Shown here: positions 54,869-62,479 of the stretch, piece after piece
Layout of the letters: each line of letters begins with the position of its first letter
How positions within the stretch are numbered: position 1 is the stretch's first letter
From: Roseovarius sp.
GTDB lineage: Bacteria; Pseudomonadota; Alphaproteobacteria; Rhodobacterales; Rhodobacteraceae
Direction: 5' to 3'
Assembly (NCBI GenBank): GCA_021775255.1
Contig: JAJFIA010000019.1
Coordinates: forward strand, 143,878-207,877
Length of the DNA stretch: 64,000 bases
Notes under the pieces: generated by a model
Seen by the model: the letters and a program-made list of their open reading frames with translations, nothing else
Told to the model about the DNA's origin: nothing
The model's database searches: none
Translations under genes and position numbers: made by a program

Positions 54869-56410
54869 CTAGCGCGTGATATCCGCCCCGCCCTCGGCAG
54901 TGCGCCGGGCGATAAAATCATCAATCTCTTCCAGCCGCGAGGGATCAAGCGGTGGCGGCTCATAAGCGGCAAGTGTTTCCTGGAAAATCCGGCTGGCGCG
55001 GGTTGTGGCATCGACCGATCCGCGCTCGGCCCAGTTTTCATAATTGTTCCAGTCCGATACCAACGGCGAATAAAACGCGGTTTCAAACCGTTCCAGCGTA
55101 TGGGCTGTGCCAAAGAAATGCCCGCCATGGCCGACATCGCGAATGGCCTCAAGCCCAAGGGTGGCATCGTTGATGGCCAGGGGCTTGAATATTTCGGCGA
55201 ACATTTGCAGCACTTCGATATCAAGGATCATCTTCTCAGCGGAAAAAACCAGCCCGCCTTCCAGCCACCCGGCCGCATGCATGACAATATTGGCCCCGCC
55301 CATCAGCGCGCCCCAAAGCGACATCTGCGATTCGTAAGCTGCCTGCGCATCAGGCGCATTTGACGCGGTCGGCCCGGATGAGCGCAACGGCAGGCCATAG
55401 CGCCGCGCCAGTTGACCCGAGGCAAAGGCCGCCCTGACATATTCCGGCGTGCCAAAGGCAGGCGCGCCGGTTTTCATATCCACATTCGAGGTGAAACTGC
55501 CGTAACACACCGGCACACCGGGGCGGACGATCTGCGACAGGGCAAGGCCCGCGAGCGCCTCGGCGTTTTGCATCACCAGCGCGCCGGGGATCGTGACCGG
55601 GGCCATGGCACCGGCCAGAGTGAACGGCGTGAGGATCATCATCTGCCCCGCACGGGCGGCATCAATTATGCCCGCACACATCAGATGATCCAGTTGCAGC
55701 GGCGAATTGGAATTGGCCACCGAAAGGCTGAGGGGCGTGTTGACAAACTCTTCAGGGCTGAGGCCATGGGCGATGCGAAGCATCTCGTAACTGTCAGCCA
55801 CCACGTGCCGGCCACGAAAGAACACGCCTGAGATTTTGTCGGTCAGGGTAATCGCCGATCTGACTGTGTGGTAGTGACGCAGGTTTGGCGGGATGTCCTG
55901 CGGCTCAACCGGCACCCCGGCCATATGGATCACGTCAAAGCTTTGTGCCACCCGCATGATATTGTCGAAATCCGCCTGTGTGCCGGGATGGCGGGGATTT
56001 TGCAGGCTTGAGAAATTGGGCGTGCCGCCCGCTGTGCCCAGGGCCACATTATTGCCGCCGATCCGCAAATCACGGGTTCGGTTGCGGCTGCGCAGGGTGA
56101 ATTCGGAAGGCGCCTGCGCGATCAGGTCAAGCAGCAGATCAGGGCCAAACCGGATCACCTGATCTTCGGCTTCCGTCATGCCTGCGCTGACATAAATCTC
56201 CCGCGCCTCGGGGCTGAGCACCTTGATGCCGATCTCACAGAGCACCGTCAGCGAGGCCTGGTGAATCGCTTCAATCTCATCAACGCTGAATTGCTCGATC
56301 GGCGGATAGGGGTTTTTGATCTGCCGCCAGGCGGCATCGAAATGGCTGGCGGCCTGATTCTTGCGTTTGGCCGCGCGGCCCTGTCTACCGCCGGTGCGTT
56401 GGCGCGTCAT
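54869..56410 (-). CDS. Trimethylamine methyltransferase family protein (MttB superfamily, non-pyrrolysine)
   Basis: A 513-residue TIM-barrel protein of the MttB family. Characteristic segments include EVLQMFAEIFKPLAINDATL, GHGGHFFGTAHTLERF, GGTPNFSSLQN and YGSFTSNVDMKTGAP. The reading frame has no in-frame TAG, so it lacks the pyrrolysine of true trimethylamine methyltransferases and belongs with the glycine betaine/quaternary amine branch, in which a corrinoid protein accepts the methyl group. No corrinoid protein gene is adjacent. The TetR gene upstream overlaps it by 4 bp. Confidence 0.88.
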   Translation of the reverse strand: MTRQRTGGRQGRAAKRKNQAASHFDAAWRQIKNPYPPIEQFSVDEIEAIHQASLTVLCEIGIKVLSPEAREIYVSAGMTEAEDQVIRFGPDLLLDLIAQAPSEFTLRSRNRTRDLRIGGNNVALGTAGGTPNFSSLQNPRHPGTQADFDNIMRVAQSFDVIHMAGVPVEPQDIPPNLRHYHTVRSAITLTDKISGVFFRGRHVVADSYEMLRIAHGLSPEEFVNTPLSLSVANSNSPLQLDHLMCAGIIDAARAGQMMILTPFTLAGAMAPVTIPGALVMQNAEALAGLALSQIVRPGVPVCYGSFTSNVDMKTGAPAFGTPEYVRAAFASGQLARRYGLPLRSSGPTASNAPDAQAAYESQMSLWGALMGGANIVMHAAGWLEGGLVFSAEKMILDIEVLQMFAEIFKPLAINDATLGLEAIRDVGHGGHFFGTAHTLERFETAFYSPLVSDWNNYENWAERGSVDATTRASRIFQETLAAYEPPPLDPSRLEEIDDFIARRTAEGGADITR

Positions 56411-57051
56411 GGCATTTCCTTACGTTTCAGCACCCTTGCACTATAGGCCAAGGCCGTTGCAGGGTTGATCTCACGCCCGGTAAAGGCGCTGAAATAAGCG
56501 GAAAGATAGCTGAGCCTGTCGGCCATCGGCTCATCCACATCCAAGGCATAATAGCTGAGCTGCGTGAAATAGATCACCCGGGCGCGGATGAAAGCCTCGA
56601 TTTTTTCATAATCCTGACGCTCGAAAAACCCGGCAATGGCGGCAACGCGGGCGTCATCCTCGGCCCTGAGCGTTGCCATCAAAGCCTCTGAATGGCGCGC
56701 CCAATCGCGGATTGCCTGATCAAGCTTGGAATCAAATCTTGTGTGATCGGTCCAGACGGAAAACAGGGCAAGAATACCGTCATCAAGGGTTTGCGCCCCG
56801 GCAAGCGCCTCAAGCATCACCCCGGTATTGCGCGCGCGCCATTCCTCAACCAGCGCATCAAGCAGCGCCTCGCGATCATCGAAATGCCAGTAAAAGCTGC
56901 CGCGCGTGACGTTTAATTGCCGCGCAAGCGCCGTGATTTGAACGGCGCCGATGCCTTGTCTGATCAATAGGTAAAGGGCCGCCTGAGTCCAGTTATCTGC
57001 CGTCAGATTTGTGTTGTGCGCATTTGGATCTGTGGCTGAAAGCAAGGACAT
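56407..57051 (-). CDS. TetR family transcriptional regulator
   Basis: A 214-residue regulator with an N-terminal helix-turn-helix (ALYLLIRQGIGAVQITALARQLNVTRGSFYWHFDDREALL, residues 25-65) and a helical ligand/dimer domain. Its stop overlaps the start of the MttB-family gene, so it is probably co-expressed with that gene and autoregulated. Direct and inverted repeats at 57062-57100, just upstream, are the likely operator. Confidence 0.9.
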   Translation of the reverse strand: MSLLSATDPNAHNTNLTADNWTQAALYLLIRQGIGAVQITALARQLNVTRGSFYWHFDDREALLDALVEEWRARNTGVMLEALAGAQTLDDGILALFSVWTDHTRFDSKLDQAIRDWARHSEALMATLRAEDDARVAAIAGFFERQDYEKIEAFIRARVIYFTQLSYYALDVDEPMADRLSYLSAYFSAFTGREINPATALAYSARVLKRKEMP

Positions 57052-57061
57052 CGGAGTGATT

Positions 57062-57100
57062 CCATACAGGGTTGAATGTAGCCGTACAGGGGTGTATGGT
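57062..57100. promoter_or_regulatory. Operator-like repeats upstream of the TetR gene
   Basis: CCATACA (57062-57068) and TGTATGG (57093-57099) are inverted repeats. Between and within them two 17-bp direct copies start ATACAGGGTTGAATGTA and GTACAGGGGTGTATGGT, spaced 20 bp and 12/17 identical. TACA..TGTA half-sites recur. This fits a TetR dimer-of-dimers operator controlling the TetR-MttB unit and the former gene on the other strand. Confidence 0.5.
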
Positions 57101-57129
57101 TACAGTCAATGTTAAGGTATGACGCGCCG

Positions 57130-57240
57130 ATGAAAATCACCCGCCTGCGAAAAGACGATCATTCCAATGGCTGGAGCGCAATCCTGCCCAGGTGGCGGGC
57201 GAAAACGCCTCGGGGCGCAATGTTCATCTGCTCATTTAAT
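57130..57240 (+). pseudogene. Remnant of an FAD-dependent oxidoreductase gene (5' end)
   Basis: Reads MKITRLRKDDHSNGWSAILP, which resembles the start of FAD-dependent oxidoreductases of Rhodobacteraceae that precede the FAD-binding Rossmann fold, then decays. A shifted frame shortly after reads GENASGRNVHLLI, resembling the ASGRNSGF motif that normally comes about 50 residues later, so an internal deletion and frameshift are likely. It is divergent from the TetR gene, the usual place for such an oxidoreductase. Inference from memory of the family; no alignment was possible. Confidence 0.35.
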
Positions 57241-57265
57241 GCAACGGCAATTAATGCAACGGTAA
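57236..57265. repeat. 15-bp tandem duplication at the sigma gene end
   Basis: TTAATGCAACGGCAA (57236-57250) is followed directly by TTAATGCAACGGTAA (57251-57265), 14 of 15 identical. The right copy is the 3' end of the sigma factor gene including its stop codon. The duplication marks the junction between the oxidoreductase remnant and the sigma operon. Confidence 0.8.
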
Positions 57266-58117
57266 TTTATCAGGATTGCGCATGGAATAAATCCAGTTGA
57301 TCAGCCCATCCTCATTACTGGTGATGGTATAGATCATATCATCCGGCCCGCCTTCGAGGATGGCAAGCGCCGGGGCGTGATTGGCACGGATCAGTTTGAG
57401 CCCCTTGATACCCGCCTTTTTAGACACAATCGACAGGATCACCTGCGCCACTTCCTGAGGCCCCACCAAGGGCCGGAAAGCCGAACTGACCTTGCCGCCA
57501 CCATCGCTGATGGCCACAACATCGGGGGCCAGCAGGGACAGAACCGTCGCGTGGTCCTGCGCCAGGGTGGCCTGAGCAAACTTACCCAGAAGTGCGGCGG
57601 TCTCAGCCGGGTCAGGCACAAACCGGGGCTTTTGTGATTTTACCTGCCTGGCGGCGCGGCTGACCAACTGGCGGCAGGCGGCTTCGGATTTGTTCAGGAT
57701 GTCGGCCAGTTCGGAATACTCCGTGTCAAACACCTGTCGCAGGATAAAGGCGGCGCGCTCTTCCGGTGTCAGCCGCTCCATCGCCCATAAAAGCGCCAGA
57801 TGGCATTCCTGCGCCATGGCAAACCTGTCTTCACCGGATTGATCGGTCTCGGCAACCAAAGGCTCGGGCAGCCATGGGCCAATATAGGTCTCGCGCCGGT
57901 TTCGGGCCGAACGCAGCGCATCTATTGCGGCCCGCGTCGTCACCCGGTGCAGCCATGCGGCGGGGTTTTCAATATCCTGATGCGCCGCCCCCGACCAGCG
58001 CAGCCAGACATCCTGCACAACGTCCTCGGCCGCCGCCCGCTCACCCAGCATGCGATACGCCAGCGCGATCAGGCGCTGGCGTTCTTGCTGGAAAGGGTCC
58101 TGCGCGTCAGTGGTCAT
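57251..58117 (-). CDS. ECF41-type RNA polymerase sigma factor (SigJ-like)
   Basis: A 288-residue sigma-70 family protein. Region 2 (LIALAYRMLGERAAAEDVVQDVWLRW) and region 4 (TPEERAAFILRQVFDTEYSELADILNKSEAACRQLVSRAAR) are followed by a SnoaL-like C-terminal domain. The group signatures are present: YIGPWLPEPL between regions 2 and 4, ISDGGGKVSSAFRPLVG in the C-terminal domain and NPDKL at the very end. ECF41 factors have no separate anti-sigma factor; the C-terminal domain regulates them. It is the last gene of a three-gene operon preceded by its own consensus promoter. Confidence 0.95.
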   Translation of the reverse strand: MTTDAQDPFQQERQRLIALAYRMLGERAAAEDVVQDVWLRWSGAAHQDIENPAAWLHRVTTRAAIDALRSARNRRETYIGPWLPEPLVAETDQSGEDRFAMAQECHLALLWAMERLTPEERAAFILRQVFDTEYSELADILNKSEAACRQLVSRAARQVKSQKPRFVPDPAETAALLGKFAQATLAQDHATVLSLLAPDVVAISDGGGKVSSAFRPLVGPQEVAQVILSIVSKKAGIKGLKLIRANHAPALAILEGGPDDMIYTITSNEDGLINWIYSMRNPDKLPLH

Positions 58118-58653
58118 GCGGGCATCTTTACTATGGCAAGCTGTCTATCGCCCAGAGCAATCTTTTGACAGGCCATGCCATGGCCAAGCGCGCGTTTCAT
58201 CACCGGATAAGCCCGGCCCGATGCAGCGGCATAAGCGCATGCGATCACGGCCTTTTCACCATGAACCGCGCGGATTTCATCACGCAGGGCATCGGCCTGA
58301 ATATCGCCCGATATCGCAGCCTCGGCAAACCGAAACCCAAGCCCCGCCGGGCCAGCCGCCTCAAGATCACGGGCAAGGCAGGCGGCAATCTGCGCCTCGG
58401 ATACGCCTGCCTTTACCGCCATTTCAACAATCAACTGCGCACAAGGCCCGCAATCGCCATCCAGGGTCGAGGCCAATGCCGCCCCGGCCCAGACCTCGGG
58501 CACCGGCCCCTTCATCTGGCTGACGGCCCCAAGGCCAAGATAGCGCAGCGCCGCCCCTGGCCAGATGTCATTGACCTCTAGCATATAGGTGATGTCATAC
58601 GCATGGCTGCGGCCAAAATTACGCAGCAGTTTCCCAAGGATCAATTTGATCAT
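58114..58653 (-). CDS. Carboxymuconolactone decarboxylase (CMD)/AhpD-like protein
   Basis: The start MIKLILGKLLRNFGRSH follows AAGGAG and gives 179 residues. The redox motif DGDCGPCAQL near residue 70 is the CxxC of AhpD-like CMD proteins, which are typical partners and targets of ECF41 sigma factors. Substrate unknown. It overlaps the sigma gene downstream and the DUF4345-like gene upstream by 4 bp each. Confidence 0.82.
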   Translation of the reverse strand: MIKLILGKLLRNFGRSHAYDITYMLEVNDIWPGAALRYLGLGAVSQMKGPVPEVWAGAALASTLDGDCGPCAQLIVEMAVKAGVSEAQIAACLARDLEAAGPAGLGFRFAEAAISGDIQADALRDEIRAVHGEKAVIACAYAAASGRAYPVMKRALGHGMACQKIALGDRQLAIVKMPA

Positions 58654-59021
58654 GATGTGGCTCCTTTCACGCGGGTGGCAAAGAACAGCGTTACGGCGGC
58701 AATCCCGGCTGTGGACAGGACATCGCCAATGGCACGGGTGGTATCGTGATTGCCGATTGAGATCAGATGAAACGCCCCGTGCAACACCGGGAAAGCCGCC
58801 CCCAGAAGGGCAAGGGTTTTGTCGCCACGCATGGCCCCAAGCCAAAGCCCCGCCGCGCTGACCAGAAAAGCAAAGCCCGCATCGCGGGTGAAGTGATCAT
58901 TGAACGGCCCGGTATCAGTTACTCCGGGGATGGTTTCATAGAACGTGAGTGGTAGCATGATAAGCCATGCCGCAAGGCAAGCGAAATATGCGGCAAGCAG
59001 CAACAGGATTGGTTTGGTCAT
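58650..59021 (-). CDS. DUF4345-like small membrane protein
   Basis: A 123-residue protein with four hydrophobic segments (residues 5-25, 45-64, 70-88 and 97-117) and conserved-looking NDHFTRDAGFAFL and LHGAFHLISIG between them; the His residues in the third helix are typical of DoxX/DUF4345-like membrane proteins. Its role is unknown. It is the first gene of the ECF41 operon. Confidence 0.7.
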   Translation of the reverse strand: MTKPILLLLAAYFACLAAWLIMLPLTFYETIPGVTDTGPFNDHFTRDAGFAFLVSAAGLWLGAMRGDKTLALLGAAFPVLHGAFHLISIGNHDTTRAIGDVLSTAGIAAVTLFFATRVKGATS

Positions 59022-59045
59022 TGTTTAAGCCCCTTTCGTACCTAT

Positions 59046-59072
59046 GACGAGGCAGGGCTTTGCTTTGTGACA
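59046..59072 (-). promoter_or_regulatory. ECF41 sigma-factor promoter
   Basis: On the minus strand TGTCACA (59066-59072) and CGTC (59046-59049) are separated by 16 bases, matching the published ECF41 promoter signature in both boxes. It lies 25 bp upstream of the DUF4345-like gene, so the sigma factor probably controls its own operon. Confidence 0.88.
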
Positions 59073-59147
59073 TAAAGAGGGGAATTAAAACGCATTAGGG
59101 CGCATTAATTTGCGTAGGGTGGGTGTAACCCACGCACCGGGCAAAAA

Positions 59148-59190
59148 AGCCAGGCCCCGGTGGGTTTACGTATGTCACCGGAGCCTGGCA
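59148..59190 (-). terminator. Terminator of the porin gene
   Basis: GCCAGGCCCCGGTG and CACCGGAGCCTGGC form a 14-bp stem with one mismatch and a 13-base loop; on the minus strand it is followed by TTTTTTGC. It lies just after the end of the porin gene at 59202. Confidence 0.85.
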
Positions 59191-59201
59191 TTGTTACAAA
59201 C

Positions 59202-59864
59202 TCAGAAATCCTTTCTGAGCCCTATGCGGAAGGCGTGCTGATTGACAGATACCGGCATTTGCACACCGGGAAAACCCGGAGCCAGGTTCCCGCTTGATTT
59301 ACCATAATCCGTGTAGGTGTATTCTGTCCGGATTGAAAAATTATTCCCAAGCCGGGTATCCATGCCCAAGCCAATAGTGAAGCCATCCAGAGTATCGCTA
59401 TACCGACCTGCGGCTGGCGTGGCACTTGGCCCGCCGCGGAAATCGAAATCACCTACGGCCCAGCCCGCTGCGCCATAAAACAGGGCCGGATACGTGCCCA
59501 GATTACCCGCATAGCCCAGTATGGCCCGAACAGCGCCCTGAACATTCAACTCTGCCTTGCCGCCTGATGTGGCCCCCGAAAGATTGGTGAATGAGCCGGA
59601 AGCACTACTGCCTTCGGCAGTCACCTCAATGCCATAGACCATTTGCCCGGATTGAAGCGCATATCCGGCAAATCCGCCGTAAAGAACACCATCGGGATCT
59701 GAATCATCAGATGGTGCGCCATTTGAAAAACGGTGCTTTGCATCATGAAATGTATACCCAAGCGTGAGGCCGCCATAAACACCACTCCAGTCCTGCGCCG
59801 TAGCGACACAGGGGATAAGCGAAACAGCCAGGCCCAGAGCACAGACTCTTTTGAAATTTGTCAT
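59202..59864 (-). CDS. Outer membrane beta-barrel protein
   Basis: The start MTNFKRVCALGLAVSLIPC gives 220 residues with a signal peptide cut after ATAQ, followed by DWSGVYGGLTLGYTF, alternating beta strands, and a terminal Phe (FRIGLRKDF). The pattern resembles the OmpA/Omp25-like small porins and the gene at 14250-14774, from which it may have arisen by an old duplication. Function (porin, adhesion or structural) is not clear. It has its own terminator downstream. Confidence 0.87.
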   Translation of the reverse strand: MTNFKRVCALGLAVSLIPCVATAQDWSGVYGGLTLGYTFHDAKHRFSNGAPSDDSDPDGVLYGGFAGYALQSGQMVYGIEVTAEGSSASGSFTNLSGATSGGKAELNVQGAVRAILGYAGNLGTYPALFYGAAGWAVGDFDFRGGPSATPAAGRYSDTLDGFTIGLGMDTRLGNNFSIRTEYTYTDYGKSSGNLAPGFPGVQMPVSVNQHAFRIGLRKDF

Positions 59865-60109
59865 GTTTTCATTCCCTTTTTGAAATTTAATCAGAATAGC
59901 GTGTTCCCACGCAGCCCATTCTAGCATCTGCCCGGGATAATCTGGATGATTCATGTCAAAAGCAATAAAAATCTACGGGGTAATATGAGAATACCCGGAT
60001 CGGTAGAGGCGTTGAATCTTGTCGTAATGTGCAGTTCATGCGCCTGCGGGTGTGGTTTCAACCCGGGTTTCTGATCCGGCGGATATGCGGGATGTATCCC
60101 TTTTTGGCT
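59865..60109. other. Intergenic region without detected genes
   Basis: About 245 bp between the porin start and the end of the 2-hydroxyacid dehydrogenase gene. The AT-rich part next to the porin ATG must hold its promoter. No hairpin, ORF or RNA gene is supported. Confidence 0.5.
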
Positions 60110-61084
60110 TTAATAACCACGCTTAGGGCTGACAATATTTTGCAGTGCCCCGCCCTTGCGCCAACGCGCGAGGTTTTCCAGAAACAGCGTGAAGGAATCA
60201 TGCCCCCATTCAGCATAGACCGAGGAACAATGCGGCGAGATGATCACATTATCCAACCCCCAGAGCGGGCTGTCAAAGGGCAATGGCTCGGCCTCGAACA
60301 CATCAATCGCCGCTCCGGCAATGGCCCCGTGGCGCATGGCATTGGTCAGCGCGGCGGTATCCAGAACCCCGCCGCGTGAGACATCCACCAAAACCGCCGT
60401 GTCTTTCATCAGGGCAAAGGCATGGGCGTTCATCAGGCTGTGGGTCGTGGGCAAAAGCGGCACCGAGAGCACGACCACATCAGCGCGGTGCCAAAGCTGC
60501 GCCAGATCATTGCTGGCAAACACCTCATCCACGTTTTCCATCGGCGCGGGCCGGGCGCGGGTGCCGATGACATGCATGCCAAACGCCTTGGCCCGCGCCG
60601 CCACAGCCTGCCCGGTATGGCCAAGGCCCACGATCAGGATGGTCTTGCCCCGGAGCGGCGTCATCAGCCGGCCACTGCGCCAGTATTGCCCGGCCCGGTC
60701 GGCCTCAAGCCCGGCGATATCCAGTGTGAAATGCAACGCCATGCCAAAGACATATTCCGCCATCATCGAAGCCGCGACCCCGGCGGAATTGGTGACAGTG
60801 GTTCTGGCCGCCTCCCAAGGGGCAAGATGATCGACGCCCGAGCCGCCCACCGCAATCCATTCCGGCCCATCGGCCCCAAGCAGCGCCTCACGCGGGAAGC
60901 CCGCGCGGCCCTTGAAACAGATGGAATAGGCGATATTGGGTTTGAATTCCGCCAGCTTTGCGGGCAGGCCCTGATAGCTCTGGCAGCAGGCAATCTGCGC
61001 ATCGGGCATGGCGGCGTGCAGGCGCTCGGCCATCTTGTCGGTGGTATCGTTATGCAAAAGGATGCGGGGGGGCTGTTTGATCAT
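60110..61084 (-). CDS. D-2-hydroxyacid dehydrogenase
   Basis: A 324-residue NAD-binding enzyme with the Rossmann motif TILIVGLGHTGQAVAARAKAFGMHVIGTRA near residue 150 and the family's catalytic Arg/Glu/His spread over LVDVSRGGVLDT, AIDVFEAEPLP and IISPHCSS. It would interconvert a 2-oxo acid and its D-2-hydroxy acid; the substrate is unresolved (glyoxylate/hydroxypyruvate or phosphoglycerate-like). It overlaps the MmgE/PrpD gene by 4 bp, suggesting one short catabolic operon. Confidence 0.93.
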   Translation of the reverse strand: MIKQPPRILLHNDTTDKMAERLHAAMPDAQIACCQSYQGLPAKLAEFKPNIAYSICFKGRAGFPREALLGADGPEWIAVGGSGVDHLAPWEAARTTVTNSAGVAASMMAEYVFGMALHFTLDIAGLEADRAGQYWRSGRLMTPLRGKTILIVGLGHTGQAVAARAKAFGMHVIGTRARPAPMENVDEVFASNDLAQLWHRADVVVLSVPLLPTTHSLMNAHAFALMKDTAVLVDVSRGGVLDTAALTNAMRHGAIAGAAIDVFEAEPLPFDSPLWGLDNVIISPHCSSVYAEWGHDSFTLFLENLARWRKGGALQNIVSPKRGY

Positions 61085-62445
61085 TGGGCCTCGGTTGCCG
61101 GGAATACCAAAGCGCCAAGAGACGAGAATTTGAAGCCGGGGTCAAGTAACGCGTCGCGCATATCCCACAGCGCATTGATACGTGCAGGCGGCAAAACCCG
61201 CCCTGCCATGAAATGCAGTTTCTCACGCACTTCTGCATCAGACATCGGCGCCTCAGGCCCGCCACGGGCGTTCATATCGCCGGATTTCAGGACCGTGCCT
61301 TCGTTTAGCGTCACCTCGATATCCGACCAGCGGCCAGCCGGAAAACGCGCGGAATGGCGCGGCTCTTCGGTGACGGTAATTTTGGGAACAAGCGCCGCGA
61401 CACGCGGATCCTTCAGGCCCTCACCGGTGATATGTTCGGGGCCAATGCGGCCATGTAAAAGCTGCGTGGCCAGCGCGAAATTAAGCGAATATTGCGCCTT
61501 TGAGGTGGTATCGGGCATACCCGCATAAAGCCGCGCGGATTCGGCAAATGTGTTGACCCTGATTGCCGCAACGTTATCCGCCGTCACGCCACTCTCATTC
61601 ATCAGTTTGCGCAACGCATCCAGCGCGCCATGGGCCCAGCGGCAGATCGGATAAGGTTTGATATAGTTCAGCTCAACCGTCCATCTATCCCCCAGATCAG
61701 CCCAGATAGGTGCCACCTCAGGCGCTTCAACGGTGATCGCAGGTGCGCCGGTAAAGCCACGCGCCGCCAGCAATGCGGCATTGCAGCCTATATAAGCACC
61801 CATGCCCGAGCCATCATGCAGCATCGTGGGGTTGTCAATCTCGCGCATCATCTGGCTGCGCGGCCCGTGATATTCGGCAATGCCAAGGGCCTGTCTCAGG
61901 GTTTCATTATCCATCCCCTCAAGTCTACAGCCCAGCGCGGCCACACCCAACGCATTCCACGCCCCCGACGTGTGGTAATCCGAAACCGTGGCATGCAACG
62001 CAAGGGCGGCACGGGCCGCAACCTCATAAGACATCACCAAAGCGCTCAGCGCCTGCCGCCCGGTCAATTCCGGGTGCCGCTCGGCAAAGGCAATCAACGC
62101 CGGTACCACGGCCACGCCGATATGACCCTTGGTGGGGTTATAGCCGTCATGGCCATCGAGATTGTCAATCTGCGTGGCCAGCGCCCAGGCGGCCCCCGGC
62201 AGGCTGACGCGGCGGCCATCAAACAGCATGGTGGCGGCATTTGCCGGGCTGCCCGTGCCATGAAAATCAGCGGCAAAATCGCGGGCAATACGCGCCACAT
62301 CCAGCGCCACCGCGCCTGCGGCAATGCCCAGCGTGTCAATCAGCAGGGTTGAAGCAAATCGCAGCGCCGCCTCGGGCACCGGCAAATCGCGGGTTAATAC
62401 AAAATCCGCGATGGATTTGAACTGACTGTCATATACTATATCCAT
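61081..62445 (-). CDS. MmgE/PrpD family protein
   Basis: A 454-residue protein of the 2-methylcitrate dehydratase-like family, with DTLGIAAGAVALDVARIA near residue 35, NLDGHDGYNPTKGHIGVAVVPALIA, GAWNALGVAALGCRLEGMDNETLRQALGIAEYHG and KPYPICRWAHGALDALRKL. PrpD removes water from 2-methylcitrate, but most relatives have unknown substrates and no prp genes are nearby. Its end overlaps the 2-hydroxyacid dehydrogenase gene, and together they probably act on one carboxylic acid. Confidence 0.9.
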   Translation of the reverse strand: MDIVYDSQFKSIADFVLTRDLPVPEAALRFASTLLIDTLGIAAGAVALDVARIARDFAADFHGTGSPANAATMLFDGRRVSLPGAAWALATQIDNLDGHDGYNPTKGHIGVAVVPALIAFAERHPELTGRQALSALVMSYEVAARAALALHATVSDYHTSGAWNALGVAALGCRLEGMDNETLRQALGIAEYHGPRSQMMREIDNPTMLHDGSGMGAYIGCNAALLAARGFTGAPAITVEAPEVAPIWADLGDRWTVELNYIKPYPICRWAHGALDALRKLMNESGVTADNVAAIRVNTFAESARLYAGMPDTTSKAQYSLNFALATQLLHGRIGPEHITGEGLKDPRVAALVPKITVTEEPRHSARFPAGRWSDIEVTLNEGTVLKSGDMNARGGPEAPMSDAEVREKLHFMAGRVLPPARINALWDMRDALLDPGFKFSSLGALVFPATEAQ

Positions 62446-62479
62446 GGCCGGGCCTCACAGGGTTCAGCCCGACCCTAGC

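Noticed and set aside
54869-56410. Pyrrolysine-containing trimethylamine methyltransferase
   Set aside because: The frame has no internal TAG, so no pyrrolysine can be encoded.
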